Shown piece by piece: positions 6,715 to 7,611 of a stretch of DNA of 7,611 bases. The DNA is taken from the NCBI GenBank assembly GCA_002383425.1, contig DFYV01000100.1:4703-12313 (forward strand). Reading direction: 5' to 3'. A model generated the notes under the pieces. It saw nothing but the letters and a program-made list of their open reading frames with translations. It searched no databases and was not told where the DNA came from. How positions within the stretch are numbered: position 1 is the stretch's first letter; the number at the start of each line of letters is the position of its first letter. The DNA comes from Bacteroidales bacterium UBA4073. Its GTDB lineage: Bacteria; Bacteroidota; Bacteroidia; Bacteroidales; Tenuifilaceae. The translations under genes and the position numbers were made by a program.

Positions 6715-6762
6715 CAATATTTCAATATTTCAATATTTTAATATTTCAATATTTCAATATTC
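6715..6762. repeat. Octad block CAATATTT, 6 units
   Basis: Six 8-bp units: CAATATTT three times, TAATATTT, CAATATTT, CAATATTC. The period changes here from 7 to 8 bases. Each unit contains AATATT, which is its own reverse complement. The block sits where the strand polarity of the flanking heptads flips, so it marks the centre of the dyad. Confidence 0.95.
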
Positions 6763-6846
6763 TAACTTCTTAATTCTAAATTCTAACTTCTAACTTCTAA
6801 ATTCTAAATTCTAACTTCTAACTTCTAAATTCTAAATTCTAAATTC
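6763..6846 (-). repeat. Heptad block 3, TAAMTTC, 12 units
   Basis: Twelve 7-bp units made of TAACTTC and TAAATTC, with one TTAATTC. A 28-bp higher-order unit (TAACTTC twice, then TAAATTC twice) is duplicated exactly at 6784-6811 and 6812-6839. The reverse complement of TAACTTC falls in the same cyclic class as TAGAAGT of block 2, so these blocks are inverted relative to each other. Confidence 0.95.
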
Positions 6847-6853
6847 CTGTTTT

Positions 6854-6895
6854 ACTATCAACCATCAACCATCAACTATCAACCATCAACTATTC
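6854..6895 (-). repeat. Heptad block 4, ACYATCA, 5 units plus a partial
   Basis: ACTATCA, ACCATCA, ACCATCA, ACTATCA, ACCATCA and then ACTATTC. On the minus strand it reads GTTGATG/GTTGATA, keeping the GTT start seen in the other heptads. It is separated from block 3 by seven bases, so the spacing stays in heptad phase. Confidence 0.93.
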
Positions 6896-6899
6896 TTCC

Positions 6900-6920
6900 G
6901 AACAACGAACAATGAACAAC
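6900..6920 (-). repeat. Heptad block 5, GAACAAY, 3 units
   Basis: GAACAAC, GAACAAT, GAACAAC; on the minus strand GTTGTTC/ATTGTTC. It is the outermost repeat on the right side, 34 bases from the stop codon of the lipoprotein. Confidence 0.85.
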
Positions 6921-6954
6921 CATTTACCATCAAGGTGGTGTAAGTTTTAAAAAG

Positions 6955-7479
6955 CTAAAGGGGATCTACTGTGCCCTTGAATTCACCGGTGAAGTGTACT
7001 AAATCGGCAGTTTGGAGGTCGATTTTATAGCTCATCAGTCTTCCAAGGTTTAGCACGTCGAAGGTGCCAGCATTTATGATATATACCTTTCCGGTATCCT
7101 GATCAAAATTGTAGTTATAGTAGATTTTACACGAATCGACTGAGAAAGAATCTTTTTGGGAAAAAATATCGATGGTGTAAAGGCCATTCTTTATCTCAGC
7201 AGGATTTTCGGAGTAGAAGTATGCACCTATAAGGGCTCCAGTTCCGATAAACGTACCTGCATCGGTGCTGTAGCTGACTCCTTCGCCGAGCAGGGCAACT
7301 ACAAAAGGAGTAGTTCCTGTTTCCAGAGCATCGCTATACTTATAGCTGTATCCCCTGTATAGCGTTAGCTGTCCATCGTTGAATTTAATAACATTAAGGG
7401 TTTCATCATCATTATCGCTTTTACAGCCAGCTGCAAGAGCTATAACCGTAAAAACCATTCCTATAATTTTACCTTTCAT
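6955..7479 (-). CDS. Small lipoprotein of unknown function (174 aa)
   Basis: It starts at ATG 7479 and ends with TAG. Residues 1-18 are a type II signal peptide with lipobox A16-A17-G18-C19, so Cys19 should be lipidated. The next residues KSDNDDE are lysine plus acidic, resembling the lipoprotein export signal that sends Bacteroidota lipoproteins to the cell surface. The mature part is beta-rich, with alternating strands and many Tyr, Phe and Gly residues. The C-terminal pattern (KVYIINAGTFDVLN, then YKIDLQTADLVHFTGEFKGTVDPL in outline) looks like paired strands of a small beta-barrel or calycin-like fold seen in many unnamed Bacteroidota lipoproteins. One further cysteine is C117. The gene stands alone between the terminator on its right and the repeat array. 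I do not recognise a named family. Confidence 0.9.
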   Translation of the reverse strand: MKGKIIGMVFTVIALAAGCKSDNDDETLNVIKFNDGQLTLYRGYSYKYSDALETGTTPFVVALLGEGVSYSTDAGTFIGTGALIGAYFYSENPAEIKNGLYTIDIFSQKDSFSVDSCKIYYNYNFDQDTGKVYIINAGTFDVLNLGRLMSYKIDLQTADLVHFTGEFKGTVDPL

Positions 7480-7539
7480 ATCGATGAATTTTAAGGTGGA
7501 TTAAAATATTACTGCTAAAATAGGGAAAAATACCAACAA

Positions 7540-7570
7540 AAATAAAAAAGGGATGAATAAATCACCCCTT
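7540..7570 (-). terminator. Intrinsic terminator of the gene beyond the right edge
   Basis: On the minus strand AAGGGGTGA (7570-7562) pairs with TCATCCCTT (7556-7548) around a 5-base loop. This gives a 9-bp stem with one G-U pair, followed at once by a T-rich run TTTTATTTTTG. Read on the plus strand the same pair is an A-C mismatch and no T-run follows, so the minus direction is the functional one. It should end transcription entering from the right, leaving the lipoprotein with its own promoter. Confidence 0.65.
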
Positions 7571-7595
7571 AAGATTTTGAAGATTAGACAAGCTA

Positions 7596-7611
7596 TTAAT
7601 GGTTGTGCTCT
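7596..7611 (-). CDS. Possible C-terminal end of a gene entering from the right (partial)
   Basis: In one minus-strand frame the visible codons read E-H-N-H then TAA (7598-7596), 25 bases before the terminator stem. A stop codon just ahead of a terminator is expected for the end of a gene. Only four residues are visible, and another frame stays open to a TGA inside the hairpin, so the frame is not certain and no function can be given. Confidence 0.25.

Larger units (their letters stand above)
6557..6920. repeat. Composite array of 7-bp and 8-bp tandem units with overall dyad symmetry
   Basis: Nearly all of the 400-base gap between the lipoprotein stop and the symporter start is short tandem repeats. 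Left of about 6714 the units read GTTNNNN on the plus strand (GTTAAAA, GTTAGAA, GTTAAAG, GTTCAAG). Right of about 6763 they read GTTNNNN or GAANTTA on the minus strand (GTTAGAA, GTTGATG, GTTGTTC). An 8-bp unit block lies between the two halves. A heptamer is not a multiple of three, stop codons recur and no open frame crosses it, so it is non-coding. Heptameric short tandem repeats are known from cyanobacteria (STRR sequences), and I recall similar intergenic ones in Bacteroidota. The remaining 34 bases (6921-6954) hold nothing I can name. Confidence 0.95.

Noticed and set aside
6925..6944. Imperfect hairpin (ACCA/TGGT) after the small lipoprotein stop as a terminator
   Set aside because: The perfect stem is only 4 bp, extension needs a bulge, and there is no T-run in the transcribed direction.
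6555..6954. CRISPR array
   Set aside because: Units are 7-8 bp without spacers, unlike the longer direct repeats and unique spacers of CRISPR arrays, and no cas gene is present.
7537..7544. TATTTTTG as the -7 box of the small lipoprotein promoter
   Set aside because: It overlaps the T-run of the terminator and has no TTG or TTTG at the expected distance upstream, so the T-run explains it better.

Overview
The window looks like a piece of a Bacteroidota chromosome, probably from a Bacteroidales-type lineage. It is AT-rich and most genes lack a clear Shine-Dalgarno sequence. Two of the proteins are lipoproteins with an acidic stretch after the lipidated cysteine. The large ABC protein belongs to an architecture I recall mainly from Bacteroidota. 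Every gene I can support lies on the minus strand, so transcription runs from the right edge to the left edge.

Layout in the direction of transcription. At the far right is the probable last codons of a gene that lies mostly outside the window, followed by a good intrinsic terminator (about 7540-7570). Next is a small lipoprotein of unknown function (7479-6955). About 400 bases without a gene follow, and 6557-6920 of this is an unusual array of 7-bp and 8-bp tandem units. The left part of the array reads GTTNNNN on the plus strand and the right part reads GTTNNNN on the minus strand, so the whole array has dyad symmetry. It runs to within two bases of the start codon of an SLC1/DAACS-family sodium:acidic amino acid (or dicarboxylate) symporter (6554-5265).

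The symporter is followed by a perfect 18-bp palindrome that touches the start codon of a short histidine-kinase-like protein (5217-4579). That protein has lost the phosphoacceptor histidine and most ATP-binding signatures, so I read it as a pseudokinase. Six bases later comes a 992-residue ABCG-like half transporter (4572-1594). It has an N-terminal TerB-like helical region, a beta-rich region, a fully intact ATPase, a CSTCH motif and six predicted membrane segments, with a loop of about 220 residues before the last one. After a 119-base gap with a possible Bacteroidota-type promoter come a 296-residue lipoprotein (1474-584) and a 154-residue exported protein (559-95). These two are 24 bases apart and probably co-transcribed. 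The left edge may hold the first codons of another gene.

How they may work together: spacing suggests an operon symporter, pseudokinase, ABC transporter, with the last two perhaps translationally coupled. A cytosolic, catalytically dead kinase-like protein next to an active ABC ATPase suggests a regulatory or scaffold role for the former, but this is inference. The two secreted products downstream could be partners of the transporter or simply neighbours. The features most worth a second look are the dyad-symmetric heptad array, the palindrome at the start codon and the pseudokinase/ABC pair.
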